DNA of 61,713 bases from an uncultured Lentisphaeria bacterium (GCA_905197955.1 CAJKAR010000030.1:1-61713); one strand, 5' to 3'. Shown: positions 43,814 to 53,321, numbered from the stretch's first letter. Numbers and translations: made by a program. The notes: generated by a model from the sequence alone, not told the origin.

Positions 43814-44863
43814 TCAGTACCGGAGATTGGCTCCGAAATCAGGGGTTCTTCCTTCGCGAATCTCTTTTGCCCAGGCGTCCGCCTTCTGAAAGCGCGGCGA
43901 CCAGAACTTTTTCGTTTTTTCCAGAAACTCCAGCACGATCTCCTTCTCCCCCTCCTTCAGCAGCAGATCGGCAAGGATCATACTTGGCCCAAAGGAGTTC
44001 AACTGAGGCGAGCCGGGGGTTTCACAAGCATTCAGCAGAAAGACTCCGGCAGCTTTCCGATCGCCGGAATGCATGGCGAGCAACCCCTTGGAAATATTGA
44101 TCCAGTAGAACAGATTTCCTGCGAACCACTCCCCGGATTCATTTTTCAGGGCGGCTTCCATCTGTTCCACCACCTTGTTCAAACGGTCGTACTGCTGCAT
44201 TCTCCAGGCAAGGCGCGCAATATCGGGAAGAAGCCATGCATTGGCGGAATGATCCAAATCATACGCACGTTCAAACTCTTCCATGGCCTTTTCCAATGCA
44301 TTCGGAATCGCGACCTTTCTACGGCGAAATGCATAAACCTCATAAAAATTGCCCAGCGCACATGCATAAATCGAGGAATCCGGATCCAGCTCGCATGCTT
44401 TTTTCATAAAACCTTCAGCGACAAGCGGTTCTTCCATAAAAAAGTATTTTCCTGCATTGAAAGCCACCGCCGCGGATTTCGGATTTTTCTCCACGGCATT
44501 CTTCCATAGTTCCCCGATTCTGGAATAACGTTCGGATCCATCGAATTCCGGATCCAGCGAATACTCGGGAGTCCACAGTCCGGGATAATCCGGATGATGC
44601 TCCACCAGCCAGCGAATATTGTCATACCTCCGCGCTCTCAACAGCGGCTTGGATGAGACAACGGAGGAATAAAATTTGGCAAGAGCCTCCCTTTCCCTCA
44701 GATTATCCGGATTTTTCTCCAGAGACTTTTCCAGACGCTCTGCCTCCTCCACGGTCTGGATCTGGATGGGAGGAAGCGATTCCTCCGTTTTTTTCGAATC
44801 CGTCCAGGTACAAGCGGTCATTCCGAAAGCAAGAGCAATCAGCATCAAAGCAACACGTTTCAT
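43814..44863 (-). CDS. Lipoprotein with TPR-like helical repeats
   Basis: 349 aa from the ATG at 44863 (GGAG seven bases upstream). Lipobox MTAC gives an acylated Cys18. The mature part is alpha-helical with TPR-like pairs: LEKNPDNLREREALAKFYS, AVEKNPKSAAVAFNAGKYFF, and ACELDPDSSIYACALGNFYEV. Such proteins scaffold complexes in the periplasm or outer membrane. Convergent with the thioredoxin-ankyrin gene (three bases between stops) and preceded by its own promoter. Confidence 0.8.
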   Translation of the reverse strand: MKRVALMLIALAFGMTACTWTDSKKTEESLPPIQIQTVEEAERLEKSLEKNPDNLREREALAKFYSSVVSSKPLLRARRYDNIRWLVEHHPDYPGLWTPEYSLDPEFDGSERYSRIGELWKNAVEKNPKSAAVAFNAGKYFFMEEPLVAEGFMKKACELDPDSSIYACALGNFYEVYAFRRRKVAIPNALEKAMEEFERAYDLDHSANAWLLPDIARLAWRMQQYDRLNKVVEQMEAALKNESGEWFAGNLFYWINISKGLLAMHSGDRKAAGVFLLNACETPGSPQLNSFGPSMILADLLLKEGEKEIVLEFLEKTKKFWSPRFQKADAWAKEIREGRTPDFGANLRY

Positions 44864-44906
44864 AACAAACTCCATCGCAAACAGTTCTCAAACCAACAAT
44901 TCTGAA

Positions 44907-44935
44907 AGAATAGCACGCGGCGAAAGGAAATGCAA
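44907..44935 (-). promoter_or_regulatory. Promoter of the TPR lipoprotein gene
   Basis: Minus strand TTGCAT, 17-base spacer, TATTCT, about 45 bases before the start. Confidence 0.5.
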
Positions 44936-44990
44936 GCGCCGGTGCATCAAACGGGAAAGAAAACCGAAACTCTTTCCGCAACGGCTCGGA

Positions 44991-46079
44991 TCAGAGCAGT
45001 TCTTCCGCAATGACGTTCCAGAATAAAAGACCTTCCGAAGTCGCCCGGATGCACTCCCCTTCCCGCAGTAAAAGTCCGATTTCCTCAAGATGAGCAATCT
45101 TCTTTTCCAGACAACGCAGCGAATCTCCGGTCACCTGTTCAAATTCGGAAATCTTCCAGCCGCGGACAGTCCGGAGCCCCATCATGAAGATTTCTGCAAG
45201 ACGTGTCTCCCGCGGAATGACATCCTCCTCCGGCTTTTCTCCTGCAAGCCATCCATTCAGGGAGGCTTGTTCCGTCCAGCGGCGGAACCCATCGAAGGAG
45301 CAGGCCGCCGGACCGAATCCGAAATACCGTTCCCCGTGCCAGACTGCCTGATTGTGCCGGCACTCATACTCCTTCTGCGCATAGTTGGAGATCTCATAAC
45401 GCGGCAGAATCTCCGCCGTATAGGAACCGATGAATTCCCACATCTCCGCGGAAAGGTCATCGGAAGGAACCGAAAGCCCGGTCCGTTCCGCAAGCGCGGT
45501 CCCCTCCTCCAGTGTCAGGGAATAGGCGGAAAGATGGGTCGGCTCCAGTTCCAGCGCGGCATCCAGATCCCGTTTCAGAAGTTCCATATCCTCTCCGGGC
45601 AGAGCATACATCAAATCGAGTCCGATGTTGCAGAGTCCGGCGGAACGAAGCATCCGGAAAGCCGAACGAATCTTCTCCGGGTCCTTCGATGTCCGTCCGA
45701 TCGCCTCCAGCAAAGCCGGGGAAAACGACTGAGCTCCCATGCTGACCCGGTTTACAAATCCGGCAAGAAGTTCCGCCTTTTCCGGGGACATCGTCTCCGG
45801 ATTGCATTCGATGCTGATCTCGGCATCCGGAGCAAAAGAAAAGGAGTCGCGAAAAAGTCTGAAAAACGATTTCAGGCACTCGACCGGCGGCAGAGTCGGG
45901 GTCCCGCCGCCGATATAAAGAGTCGTTATCTTTTCGCCTCTTCCGGGAAACGTGGCGAATCTGCACTCCAGCTCCGCCAGATAGCGATTCCAGAGACCTT
46001 CGTCGAACCGGGGCTCGGAATAGAACGCACAGTAGGCGCATTTGCCCCGGCAGAAGGGGACATGCACATACAGATTCAT
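44991..46079 (-). CDS. hemW: HemW-like radical SAM protein
   Basis: 362 aa. The radical SAM CX3CX2C motif is in VPFCRGKCAYCAF near the start (Cys9, 13, 16), with GGGTPTLP and the HemN/HemW C-terminal domain. The CxF after the third cysteine marks HemW, a heme-trafficking chaperone, rather than HemN, which has CXXXCXXCXC. Four-base overlap with larC; last gene of the aspS operon. Confidence 0.88.
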   Translation of the reverse strand: MNLYVHVPFCRGKCAYCAFYSEPRFDEGLWNRYLAELECRFATFPGRGEKITTLYIGGGTPTLPPVECLKSFFRLFRDSFSFAPDAEISIECNPETMSPEKAELLAGFVNRVSMGAQSFSPALLEAIGRTSKDPEKIRSAFRMLRSAGLCNIGLDLMYALPGEDMELLKRDLDAALELEPTHLSAYSLTLEEGTALAERTGLSVPSDDLSAEMWEFIGSYTAEILPRYEISNYAQKEYECRHNQAVWHGERYFGFGPAACSFDGFRRWTEQASLNGWLAGEKPEEDVIPRETRLAEIFMMGLRTVRGWKISEFEQVTGDSLRCLEKKIAHLEEIGLLLREGECIRATSEGLLFWNVIAEELL

Positions 46080-47221
46080 TTCAAACGCCGGTAAAGCTCA
46101 TTCAACGAGATTCCGTATCGTTCAGCGGCCGCTTTGCAATCCTCATATTCGGGTTTGAACGAAACGATTTTTCCGTTGTAAAATCCGGTTTTGAAATGGA
46201 TCTCCCCGAATTCCGTCACACAGGATTCGACCGTCCGCTCCAGGATGGCGCGCTCCACTTTGCGGATCCGAATACCGAACGTTCCGGTTTCGGAGAAGAT
46301 CAGCTCCGGAAAACGCTTTGCGTCCTCGTTTTTCACCAGAACGTTCAGAACATGCCCCGGACGCGATTTCTTCATCACAGCAGGCACCACCCAGACATCC
46401 AGAGCCCCCTGAGCCATCAGCTTTTCACAGGCATTGGAAAGGAGCTCCGGAGAAAGATCATCCAGATTCGTTTCGAACAGCGTACAGGTATCGGAAGACG
46501 CCGAACCGGATTCCAGCAACGTTGCCCGCAGAACATTCGGACGAGCTTTCAGCTCCCGCGTTCCGAAAGCGACGGAAGAGGCGGTCACCGTCCCGGTAAA
46601 CTCCTCATCCCGTTTCCAGGTAGTCAGGAGCACGGCACCGGTCGGAGTAACCATCTCGAACGGCTCATCGGTCCGTTCTATCCGGCAGCCGGCAAGGAGC
46701 TCCAGTGTCGCAGGCGCCGGAATCGGATAAATGCCATGGCGGCACTGAAACGTTCCCCTTCCCTCAGGCAGCACGCCAAAGGAGATCGAATCCACCCCCA
46801 GCTCAACAAGCGCCATGCAGGAACCGAGAATATCCACAATGGAATCCACCGCGCCGACTTCATGAAAATGAACATGATGCGCCGATTTTCCATGCACCTT
46901 TCCTTCGGCCTCCGCCAGACGGTGAAACGCAGTCCTTGCCAGTTCCTTTGCACGGGGATCCATAGCAGCGGAATCAATGATATGCTCTATGGCATGAAGA
47001 CCGCGTTCATCGGTGGAATCGCGCAGGATCTCGACATCGAGCTTGACTCCGGACATTCCATAACCGGACTTAGTTCCCACATGAATCCGGAAATCCTCTT
47101 CCGGCATTGCCTCCCGCAGCACGGATTCGATCTTACCGGCATCCGCACCGAGCCCGACCAGAGCTCCGAAGAGCATATCTCCGGAAGCTCCGCCAACGCT
47201 GTCAAACGCAATATGTTTCAT
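46076..47221 (-). CDS. larC: Nickel-pincer cofactor synthesis protein LarC
   Basis: 381 aa in one unbroken frame. The N-terminus has DSVGGASGDMLFGALVGLGAD; a His-rich segment HGKSAHHVHFHEVGAVDSI lies near 112-131; the C-terminal half has ETNLDDLSPE. LarC inserts nickel into the pyridinium dithiocarboxylate cofactor of lactate racemase and related enzymes. In some bacteria it is made by a frameshift; here it is a single frame. larB, larE and larA are absent from the window. Confidence 0.9.
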   Translation of the reverse strand: MKHIAFDSVGGASGDMLFGALVGLGADAGKIESVLREAMPEEDFRIHVGTKSGYGMSGVKLDVEILRDSTDERGLHAIEHIIDSAAMDPRAKELARTAFHRLAEAEGKVHGKSAHHVHFHEVGAVDSIVDILGSCMALVELGVDSISFGVLPEGRGTFQCRHGIYPIPAPATLELLAGCRIERTDEPFEMVTPTGAVLLTTWKRDEEFTGTVTASSVAFGTRELKARPNVLRATLLESGSASSDTCTLFETNLDDLSPELLSNACEKLMAQGALDVWVVPAVMKKSRPGHVLNVLVKNEDAKRFPELIFSETGTFGIRIRKVERAILERTVESCVTEFGEIHFKTGFYNGKIVSFKPEYEDCKAAAERYGISLNELYRRLK

Positions 47222-47904
47222 TTTTTCCCTCCTGCCTTTTCGAGCGGCAGAAATTCGATGTACTCAATTTCCGCGGAGGCCTTCGACTTCGTATACTGGC
47301 TGTTGGAGGAGATACTTACTGCGACATCCTCCGTCGGCAGTTTTCCTCCGCAGATTTTTTTCAGATCCTCCGCAGCATTGACCTCTTCAGTATACCATTT
47401 TCCGATTCCATCCGTTTTGTTCCGCAGACAGGTCCAGTTGACCTTCACCATCCCGCCTCCGTAACGGACATCGCCGGTATATCCCTTCGGCGTTTCCGTT
47501 TCCCAGCGATAGGCGCGGCTGTTGGTGGAAATGGTCCCGACCCCGACATAGATGGCAATGACCTGGTCATCCAGTTCGTCTTCTCTGCCATCGGCGTTTT
47601 TCGGCAGCGAGAGCACACGCCATTTCCAGCGCATGATCGGATATTTCTGCAAAACTCCGGAAATATTGTACAGAATCGTTCCGGTGGCGCGATCCACATT
47701 GATGCGCAGCACTTCCTGTCCATTTTCCGCCCGGACGATCTCATACGTCGGTTTTTTCGTAAAGAGTTTGCCTTTCAACCCCCAGTTTTTCGGCAGTTTT
47801 TCCGACTCATCGAAGTTCTTCCGGTTGAATTCAATCTTCACGGAATCCGCCGCAATGAGGCACGTAAAGGCCAGGGACAGCAGAGAGGTAAGCAGCAGTT
47901 TCAT
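47218..47904 (-). CDS. DUF3047 family exported protein
   Basis: 228 aa from the ATG at 47904, with a strong AAGGAG Shine-Dalgarno; a longer frame to 47946 lies inside the transglycosylase gene. Signal peptide about 1-19. The mature part has LKYPIMRWKWRV-like strands, DELDDQVIAIYVGVG, and a C-terminal IEYIEFL, as in DUF3047. Function unknown; a periplasmic beta-sandwich is likely. ATGA overlaps on both sides. Confidence 0.8.
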   Translation of the reverse strand: MKLLLTSLLSLAFTCLIAADSVKIEFNRKNFDESEKLPKNWGLKGKLFTKKPTYEIVRAENGQEVLRINVDRATGTILYNISGVLQKYPIMRWKWRVLSLPKNADGREDELDDQVIAIYVGVGTISTNSRAYRWETETPKGYTGDVRYGGGMVKVNWTCLRNKTDGIGKWYTEEVNAAEDLKKICGGKLPTEDVAVSISSNSQYTKSKASAEIEYIEFLPLEKAGGKK

Positions 47905-48536
47905 TTTGTTCTCCTTCCTGAACTTGTTTTCTGATCTTTGATCCATGTCTTTTGATATTCTTCATATTTGGCGAGAATGGAATTTACATAGGAAAGTGTG
48001 GAGGAAATCGTAATCCGGCTGCGGACATCCCCCTCCCGGTCCACCGGTTTCCACGCGGAAGCGCGCGTAATTCCCGCATTATACTCACAGAGAGCAAGCA
48101 CCAGCCGATCCTTATATTTGCTCCATCGCCGCATGGCATTGGCCAGATACCAGGACCCGATCTCTATATTCAGGCGCGGCGTGAAAAGTGCTCCGCGGGA
48201 AGGCAACGGCTGATTGTTCCGTTTTGCCCAGTCCACAGCCGCCTTGTCCGGCATGATCTGCATCAGTCCGATCTCTCCGGATGATCCACGAACATAAGGC
48301 CGGAACCGGCTTTCCCGCCAGATCACGGCCTTGACTAAATTCGGATCCACTCCGTTCCGGGCGGATGCCTCCAGAATAATCTCGTCATACGCATGCTGCG
48401 ACGCACGGTACTCCCGGATGAACGACCACGCCTTCCAGACCCCGAACGCAGCAAGAAGAGCCGCAGCTGATACAAGAATCAAAATCAGCGTGGGCGCTTT
48501 CCGGGAATATCTTCGGCTGCTGCGTCTCCGGGTCAT
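47901..48536 (-). CDS. Lytic transglycosylase (SLT domain)
   Basis: 211 aa with an arginine-rich start and one transmembrane segment (about 15-37). The SLT/goose-lysozyme-like domain shows VIWRESRFRPYVRGSSGEIGLMQIMP (catalytic Glu near 71), then an ALCEYNAG motif. It cleaves peptidoglycan glycan strands, forming anhydro-MurNAc, from a membrane-anchored periplasmic position. Follows aspS by 11 bases. Confidence 0.9.
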   Translation of the reverse strand: MTRRRSSRRYSRKAPTLILILVSAAALLAAFGVWKAWSFIREYRASQHAYDEIILEASARNGVDPNLVKAVIWRESRFRPYVRGSSGEIGLMQIMPDKAAVDWAKRNNQPLPSRGALFTPRLNIEIGSWYLANAMRRWSKYKDRLVLALCEYNAGITRASAWKPVDREGDVRSRITISSTLSYVNSILAKYEEYQKTWIKDQKTSSGRRTK

Positions 48537-48547
48537 CCATCACCTTT

Positions 48548-50416
48548 TCAGGAAGGTTTTGCCGCACTCTGCGCGGCTTCCTCGGCCGCGCGGATCCGCT
48601 CGGCATCCGCCTTGAGTTTCTTGAAGGTTTCCTCATACTTCAGCTCATGCGGCAGAGGAATGATTCTCAATTCGCGGAGCTGTTTCATATCGACTTCGGA
48701 AGGAGCGTTCATCATCAGGTCCTGCGCCTGCTGATTGAAGGGGAACGCGATCACTTCGCGGATGTTCGGGGAATCGGTCAGCAGCATCACCATGCGGTCG
48801 ATTCCAGGGGCAACGCCGGCATGCGGAGGAGCTCCGAGTTTGAACGCCTTGATCATGCCGCCGAACTTGCTGTCAACCACTTCGCGGCTGTAACCGGTCA
48901 TCTCGAACGCCTTGTACATGAGTTCCGGCTGATGGTTTCGAACCGCTCCGGAGGAAAGCTCGATGCCATTGCAGACAATATCATACTGATATGCAAGAAT
49001 TTCCAGCGGATTCTTGTTCAGAAGCGCATCCATTCCGCCCTGCGGCATGGAGAACGGATTGTGACTGAAGATGATTGCGCCGGTCTCCTCATCTTTTTCA
49101 AAGAACGGGAAGTCCACAATCCAGCAGAATTTGAATTCGTTCGGATCAATCAGATTCAGCTTCTCGCCGAAGCGGGTGCGGACCTTTCCGCCGAGCTCAT
49201 TGGCTTTTGCCCGGGTGTCGCACATGAAGAAGAGGGCATCGCCGTTTTCGATCGACGCCAGTTTTTCCAGTTCGGTCAGCTCCTCGGGCTTGAGGAACTT
49301 GGCGATGGGGCCCTTGATCTCGCCTTCGCGGGTCCACATGATGTATCCGAGACCTTTGGCACCGTTCTCCTTGGCGAACGCTTCCATTTTATCATAGAAG
49401 GTGCGCGGCTGAACGCCGACAATTCCCGGAACACGGATTCCCTTGACCACGCCGCCCTTCTCCACCGTGGAGGAGAACGCCTTGAATCCGGCTTTGCGGA
49501 AGAATTCGGAAAGATCGATCATAAACAGCGGGTTGCGAAGATCCGGCTTATCGGTACCGTACTTCTCCATGGCCTCGCGGAAGGGAATGCGCGGATACGG
49601 CGCATGGGTCACCTTTTTATCCGTATATTTGGTAAAGACCTCTTCGAGCAGCTCCTCGCAGACTTTGAAGACATCCTCCTGCGTGGCGAAACTCATTTCG
49701 ATATCCAGCTGATAGAACTCACCGGGAGAGCGGTCCGCACGGGCATCCTCGTCGCGGAAGCAGGGAGCGATCTGGAAGTATTTGTCGAATCCGGCGACCA
49801 TCAGCAGCTGTTTGAACTGCTGGGGACTCTGCGGCAGCGCATAAAACTGTCCCGGATGCACACGGCTGGGAACCAGATAATCGCGCGCTCCCTCCGGAGA
49901 ACTGCTGGTCAGGATCGGAGTCTGATATTCGGTAAAGCCCATCTCCCACATTTTCTGACGGACCGTCTGAATGATTTTCGAACGCAGAACGATATTGTGA
50001 TGAAGTTCATCGCGGCGGAGATCAAGGAAACGGTATTCCAGACGCATTGCCTCGGGAGCCTGCTCATCCTTGGCGACCTGGAAGGGAATCTGATCGGTTT
50101 CGCCGAGCACTTCCATGGCCTCGGCGACGAGTTCGATCTCTCCGGTTTCGAGTTTGGGGTTCACGGTTTCCGGCGTTCTGGCGACGACCTCGCCCGTAAA
50201 GCAGACAACCGTCTCCACGCGCCATTTTTCCAGTTCCTGATAGAACTCCATCTTCGGATTAACAACAATCTGCGTCTTGCCGTAATGATCGCGCAGGTCG
50301 ATAAAAATCACTCCGCCGTGATCGCGGACACTGTGAATCCATCCGGACAGTTTCGCCTTCCGGCCGACATCGGTTTTTCTCAATTCACCGCAGGTATGCG
50401 TTCTGTATGTATGCAT
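48548..50416 (-). CDS. aspS: Aspartyl-tRNA synthetase, bacterial type
   Basis: 622 aa. An N-terminal OB fold (GWIHSVRDHGGVIFIDLRD) is followed by class II motif 2 (FRDEDARADRSPGEFYQLDIE), a GAD insertion (about 290-420), and motif 3 (GAPPHAGVAPGIDRMVML). A lysine/alanine-rich tail ends the protein. Charges tRNA-Asp; with the GAD domain it may also act on tRNA-Asn if no AsnRS exists. GGAG Shine-Dalgarno. First gene of a coupled five-gene operon. Confidence 0.96.
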   Translation of the reverse strand: MHTYRTHTCGELRKTDVGRKAKLSGWIHSVRDHGGVIFIDLRDHYGKTQIVVNPKMEFYQELEKWRVETVVCFTGEVVARTPETVNPKLETGEIELVAEAMEVLGETDQIPFQVAKDEQAPEAMRLEYRFLDLRRDELHHNIVLRSKIIQTVRQKMWEMGFTEYQTPILTSSSPEGARDYLVPSRVHPGQFYALPQSPQQFKQLLMVAGFDKYFQIAPCFRDEDARADRSPGEFYQLDIEMSFATQEDVFKVCEELLEEVFTKYTDKKVTHAPYPRIPFREAMEKYGTDKPDLRNPLFMIDLSEFFRKAGFKAFSSTVEKGGVVKGIRVPGIVGVQPRTFYDKMEAFAKENGAKGLGYIMWTREGEIKGPIAKFLKPEELTELEKLASIENGDALFFMCDTRAKANELGGKVRTRFGEKLNLIDPNEFKFCWIVDFPFFEKDEETGAIIFSHNPFSMPQGGMDALLNKNPLEILAYQYDIVCNGIELSSGAVRNHQPELMYKAFEMTGYSREVVDSKFGGMIKAFKLGAPPHAGVAPGIDRMVMLLTDSPNIREVIAFPFNQQAQDLMMNAPSEVDMKQLRELRIIPLPHELKYEETFKKLKADAERIRAAEEAAQSAAKPS

Positions 50417-50526
50417 TTTTTCTCCATGTTAGCTGAAAAACAATATACAATTTCTTGTAATATAGCACACTTTACGGAAAAAAAACCGCCTTTTCTCAAA
50501 AAATACTCTAAAAAAATCAGGAAAAT

Positions 50527-50658
50527 GGAATTGCCCCTTTCCGTTCCGGGTTTATATTACCGAAAATACGGAGTGAAAAACTGATGATTCGTTATGCTTT
50601 GCGGCGCTGCGCATATTCCATTCTGATCATGTTCGGCGTTCTGGTTCTGACCTTTCTT
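50527..50658. repeat. Left 132-bp direct repeat flanking the AT-rich island
   Basis: Matches 53451-53583. The 75 bases from the ATG onward (50584-50658) are identical in both copies. The 57 bases upstream differ at six positions plus one indel. A weaker match extends about 30 bases further upstream. Identity stops abruptly after CTGACCTTTCTT. Confidence 0.95.
50531..50558 (+). promoter_or_regulatory. Left copy of the permease promoter
   Basis: TTGCCC, 16-base spacer, TATATT. Now reads into the permease stub and possibly the island gene at 50736. Confidence 0.5.
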
Positions 50659-50676
50659 TGTCACCGAGATTCTTAA
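50584..50676 (+). pseudogene. Permease N-terminal stub (30 codons)
   Basis: Starts exactly as the permease at 53509, with the same GGAGTGAAAAACTG ribosome site. After 25 shared codons it runs into island sequence and stops at TAA 50674-50676. It encodes one transmembrane helix and is probably a non-functional remnant, though it is still preceded by a promoter. Confidence 0.85.
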
Positions 50677-50735
50677 TAAATTAAGCTCCATCCATCTTCA
50701 AGGAACTTTTTGATATTAATTTATAAGGGGAATAC

Positions 50736-51332
50736 ATGAATAAAGCAATGTTTCATATTTTTACAAAGGATAATTTTTTTGATTACGGAAAACCTAAATA
50801 TGTGATTTATCCGAATATTCCAGAAAAATACCAAGAAGGATATACAAAAGAGTTAGTTGATATGAACGTTTATATTTTCTCTTTAATTAAAGAAAAAACA
50901 TCCCGTTCTATAATTATTCTTGAACGGATGAGAAATTACTCTTGGCTTTTGGACTTGGAAGCAAGAAATGCTCTTAATAAATTCTTGGATAGTTTAAATA
51001 ACATCTATCCCTCTTTTATAGATTTCCTCGGTAAAAATCCCATTGTTGATGCAGATTGTATATCTTCTAATGATGAGTGTTCGCATGCTTTTGTTTATTA
51101 CGAAGAAAGTGCACGGTTTACAAAAGAAGCCCTCGAAGATTTTAAAGAGGTCTTTTCTTGTAAAATAAAAAAATATAGGAATGAATGTTTTGAATTTCTA
51201 ATTGATACATCATTATCAAAATCTGAGCAGAGAAGTATTTCTAAAAAGATAAATGTCTTTTTGGAAATCTGTGCAGGTTTTTGTTCAGAAGATATTTATG
51301 AAAAATATATTGATGAAACTCCTTTTTTTTAA
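50736..51332 (+). CDS. Island protein of unknown function (198 aa)
   Basis: 198 aa, mostly helical, with no signal peptide or transmembrane helix. A clear TAAGGGGAA ribosome site precedes the ATG. Codon use is strongly AT-biased, as in the rest of the island. No motif is recognised. It faces the helicase gene convergently; 51333-51507 between them is AT-rich and holds no gene or clear terminator. Confidence 0.65.
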   Translation: MNKAMFHIFTKDNFFDYGKPKYVIYPNIPEKYQEGYTKELVDMNVYIFSLIKEKTSRSIIILERMRNYSWLLDLEARNALNKFLDSLNNIYPSFIDFLGKNPIVDADCISSNDECSHAFVYYEESARFTKEALEDFKEVFSCKIKKYRNECFEFLIDTSLSKSEQRSISKKINVFLEICAGFCSEDIYEKYIDETPFF

Positions 51333-51507
51333 GAAAGAAAATATAATAATATTTCTTATTTTTATCAACACATATTCATTTTAGCACTAAGTAGCACAAA
51401 AAATATTCTAATATAATTGATGAATTCTAGTCTTGTAATCCTGTACAATTTTCTGAAACATACGAAAAAATGAGGAGCTTAAGGATAAGTAACACTATCT
51501 TTCTCCT

Positions 51508-52902
51508 TTATTTCTGTTCTTTCATTTTTCTCATCATATACTCAAGTGTGTCCTTTTCGGAGATTGTCTGTCCTTCTGTTGCCATAAGAGCAGCCACCGC
51601 TTTTGCATCCTGAGCACTGAGCATAACTTCATCTATCAAATCCCCAATAATATGATAAACAAAATATTTATCATATTGAGAATTTGCTCTCCGGATTCTT
51701 CCCCTACTCTGTTCTGCTGATGTAGCAGAAGAAGTCTCTTCACAATACACACATGTATTAGATACTGCGTGCAATCCATCCAAACCAGTAACAGTATCCA
51801 TATTACATACTATTACTCTACACCTTGGATCATTTTTAAAATCATCTACAGCCAGAGCTTTTGCAGAATCACTCATACCTCCATAGAACTTTACAGAATT
51901 TGGAATTTCTTTCTGCAAAGCATCCACAACATCTCTATGGTAACAAAACGCAACCAGCTTTGTTTTATTTCCATCCAACCAGTCATTGATCCACTCTTTA
52001 CAAAAAGGGATTTTTGCAAGTCCTACAGCCTTTCTCAAGCTCATAAGATTTGTCTGAGCTTCCATTAAACTGGAAGAATCAATGAATCTTTGATGAAGCT
52101 GTTTTATTTCAGAAGAGAGTTTTATATCTGCTTCAATCGGAATATGTGTAAATTCCGATAGATGTGCATACACCTCTTTTTCTGAAACTGAAAACATATA
52201 ATTTTCAGTGAGCATATTCAGCTGATCCAAGTTTGTAGGTTCTCCCGGAACCCAAACATCTTTTTCTTGATATTTGAATCCTGTCGGGGTTTTCTTCTTT
52301 ATCCGAAAAGTTCGTTTTACTTTAGGACAGAATTTTGTCTCAAAACTGCAATAAGACATCTTAAAAAACGGATCCACAGTTTTAATCTGCGAATAAAGAT
52401 CCGTAACATTGTTCGTAATCGGTGTTGCTGACATAAGAATCTTAAAGGGAATCACTTTAGAAAGTTCAAGAACTGCTTGAGTTCTTTTTGCTTCCGCATT
52501 CTTTATTTTCTGGGATTCATCACAAACCAGAACACGAAACTTTGCTTTTGTAAGAACATCAACCCATGCAATATTTTTTTCATTTTTAGTAAACAAAATA
52601 TCATAGTTGATAAAGCAAGCATTAACCTTTTCCAGTTCTGAAACAAGAGCTGAATCACATTTTCCAGAAAGAACCAGAATGTTATCATTAGGAAACACTT
52701 TACTGTACTCATTTGCAAACTGATGTTTCACAGAAGAAGGAGTGATAAAAAGTGTTTTTCCCAACTTTGGATATCGTTTCAAAAGATACAGAGCCATAAT
52801 GGTTTTTCCTCCACCGCAGGGAATTTTAATTATGGCGTTTCCTTTCTTTTTGGCAATAAATTTAATTGCCTGTTCTTGATAAGGTCGCAAAGTAATATTC
52901 AT
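51508..52902 (-). CDS. SNF2-like superfamily 2 helicase/ATPase
   Basis: 464 aa. LRPYQEQAIKF (Q-like motif), Walker A PCGGGKT at 28-34, DESQKIKN at 128-135 (motif II), SATPITN at 158-164 (motif III), and C-terminal helicase motifs VAFCYH, TVTGLDGLHAVS and QSRGRIRRANS (motif VI). DESxxIKN and the GRIRR motif match the SNF2/phage-helicase branch rather than DEAD-box RNA helicases. It is short, with no extra nuclease or methylase domain. It starts two bases after the preceding gene with an AAGGAG site inside it, so the two are coupled. A DNA-translocating role in replication or defence is inferred. Confidence 0.85.
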   Translation of the reverse strand: MNITLRPYQEQAIKFIAKKKGNAIIKIPCGGGKTIMALYLLKRYPKLGKTLFITPSSVKHQFANEYSKVFPNDNILVLSGKCDSALVSELEKVNACFINYDILFTKNEKNIAWVDVLTKAKFRVLVCDESQKIKNAEAKRTQAVLELSKVIPFKILMSATPITNNVTDLYSQIKTVDPFFKMSYCSFETKFCPKVKRTFRIKKKTPTGFKYQEKDVWVPGEPTNLDQLNMLTENYMFSVSEKEVYAHLSEFTHIPIEADIKLSSEIKQLHQRFIDSSSLMEAQTNLMSLRKAVGLAKIPFCKEWINDWLDGNKTKLVAFCYHRDVVDALQKEIPNSVKFYGGMSDSAKALAVDDFKNDPRCRVIVCNMDTVTGLDGLHAVSNTCVYCEETSSATSAEQSRGRIRRANSQYDKYFVYHIIGDLIDEVMLSAQDAKAVAALMATEGQTISEKDTLEYMMRKMKEQK

Positions 52903-52904
52903 TT

Positions 52905-53321
52905 TTACTCCTTAAATGGATCATCCTCGGAAGAAGGTTCGAACAGAAGTTTGTAGTTTCGAATTGTTTTTTGGAAATTCTGATGTAAAGTAAAAGTTAA
53001 GACAGCCGATCTGTCAAGTCTGGCAATTTCTGTAATAACTGCTGTGATAATATTGTTAATGAATCGCTGCCGATCTTCAGGACCTTTGTTATCAGACAGT
53101 TCAAGATCAAACCACATATTAAAATTTGACCATTCATCAAAAGTCACTAAAGAAAGTTCTGCACTCACGCATCCAAAAAATCGAGCATCCAAAGCCAGAT
53201 TTATCAGATAGAGAATATCATTTGTAATCGGTTTAATCTGTTCCGGGATTTCATAAGGCCCAGTATAATCCCGAACACTCATTCTTTCAACGTATTTTCT
53301 TCTCTGCTCACTTGATGTCAT
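52905..53321 (-). CDS. Island protein coupled to the helicase (138 aa)
   Basis: 138 aa from the ATG at 53321, which has GGAG nine bases upstream; an ATG at 53336 is the alternative. No recognised domain. It has a mixed alpha/beta pattern, a Trp-rich middle (FDEWSNFNMWFDLEL) and an acidic C-terminus (SSEDDPFKE), as in some single-stranded-DNA-binding or helicase-partner proteins, but this is only a resemblance. Co-transcribed with the helicase. Confidence 0.65.
   Translation of the reverse strand: MTSSEQRRKYVERMSVRDYTGPYEIPEQIKPITNDILYLINLALDARFFGCVSAELSLVTFDEWSNFNMWFDLELSDNKGPEDRQRFINNIITAVITEIARLDRSAVLTFTLHQNFQKTIRNYKLLFEPSSEDDPFKE

Noticed and set aside
48647..50584. Plus-strand 645-codon frame
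   Set aside because: Antisense to aspS, whose motifs are unmistakable.
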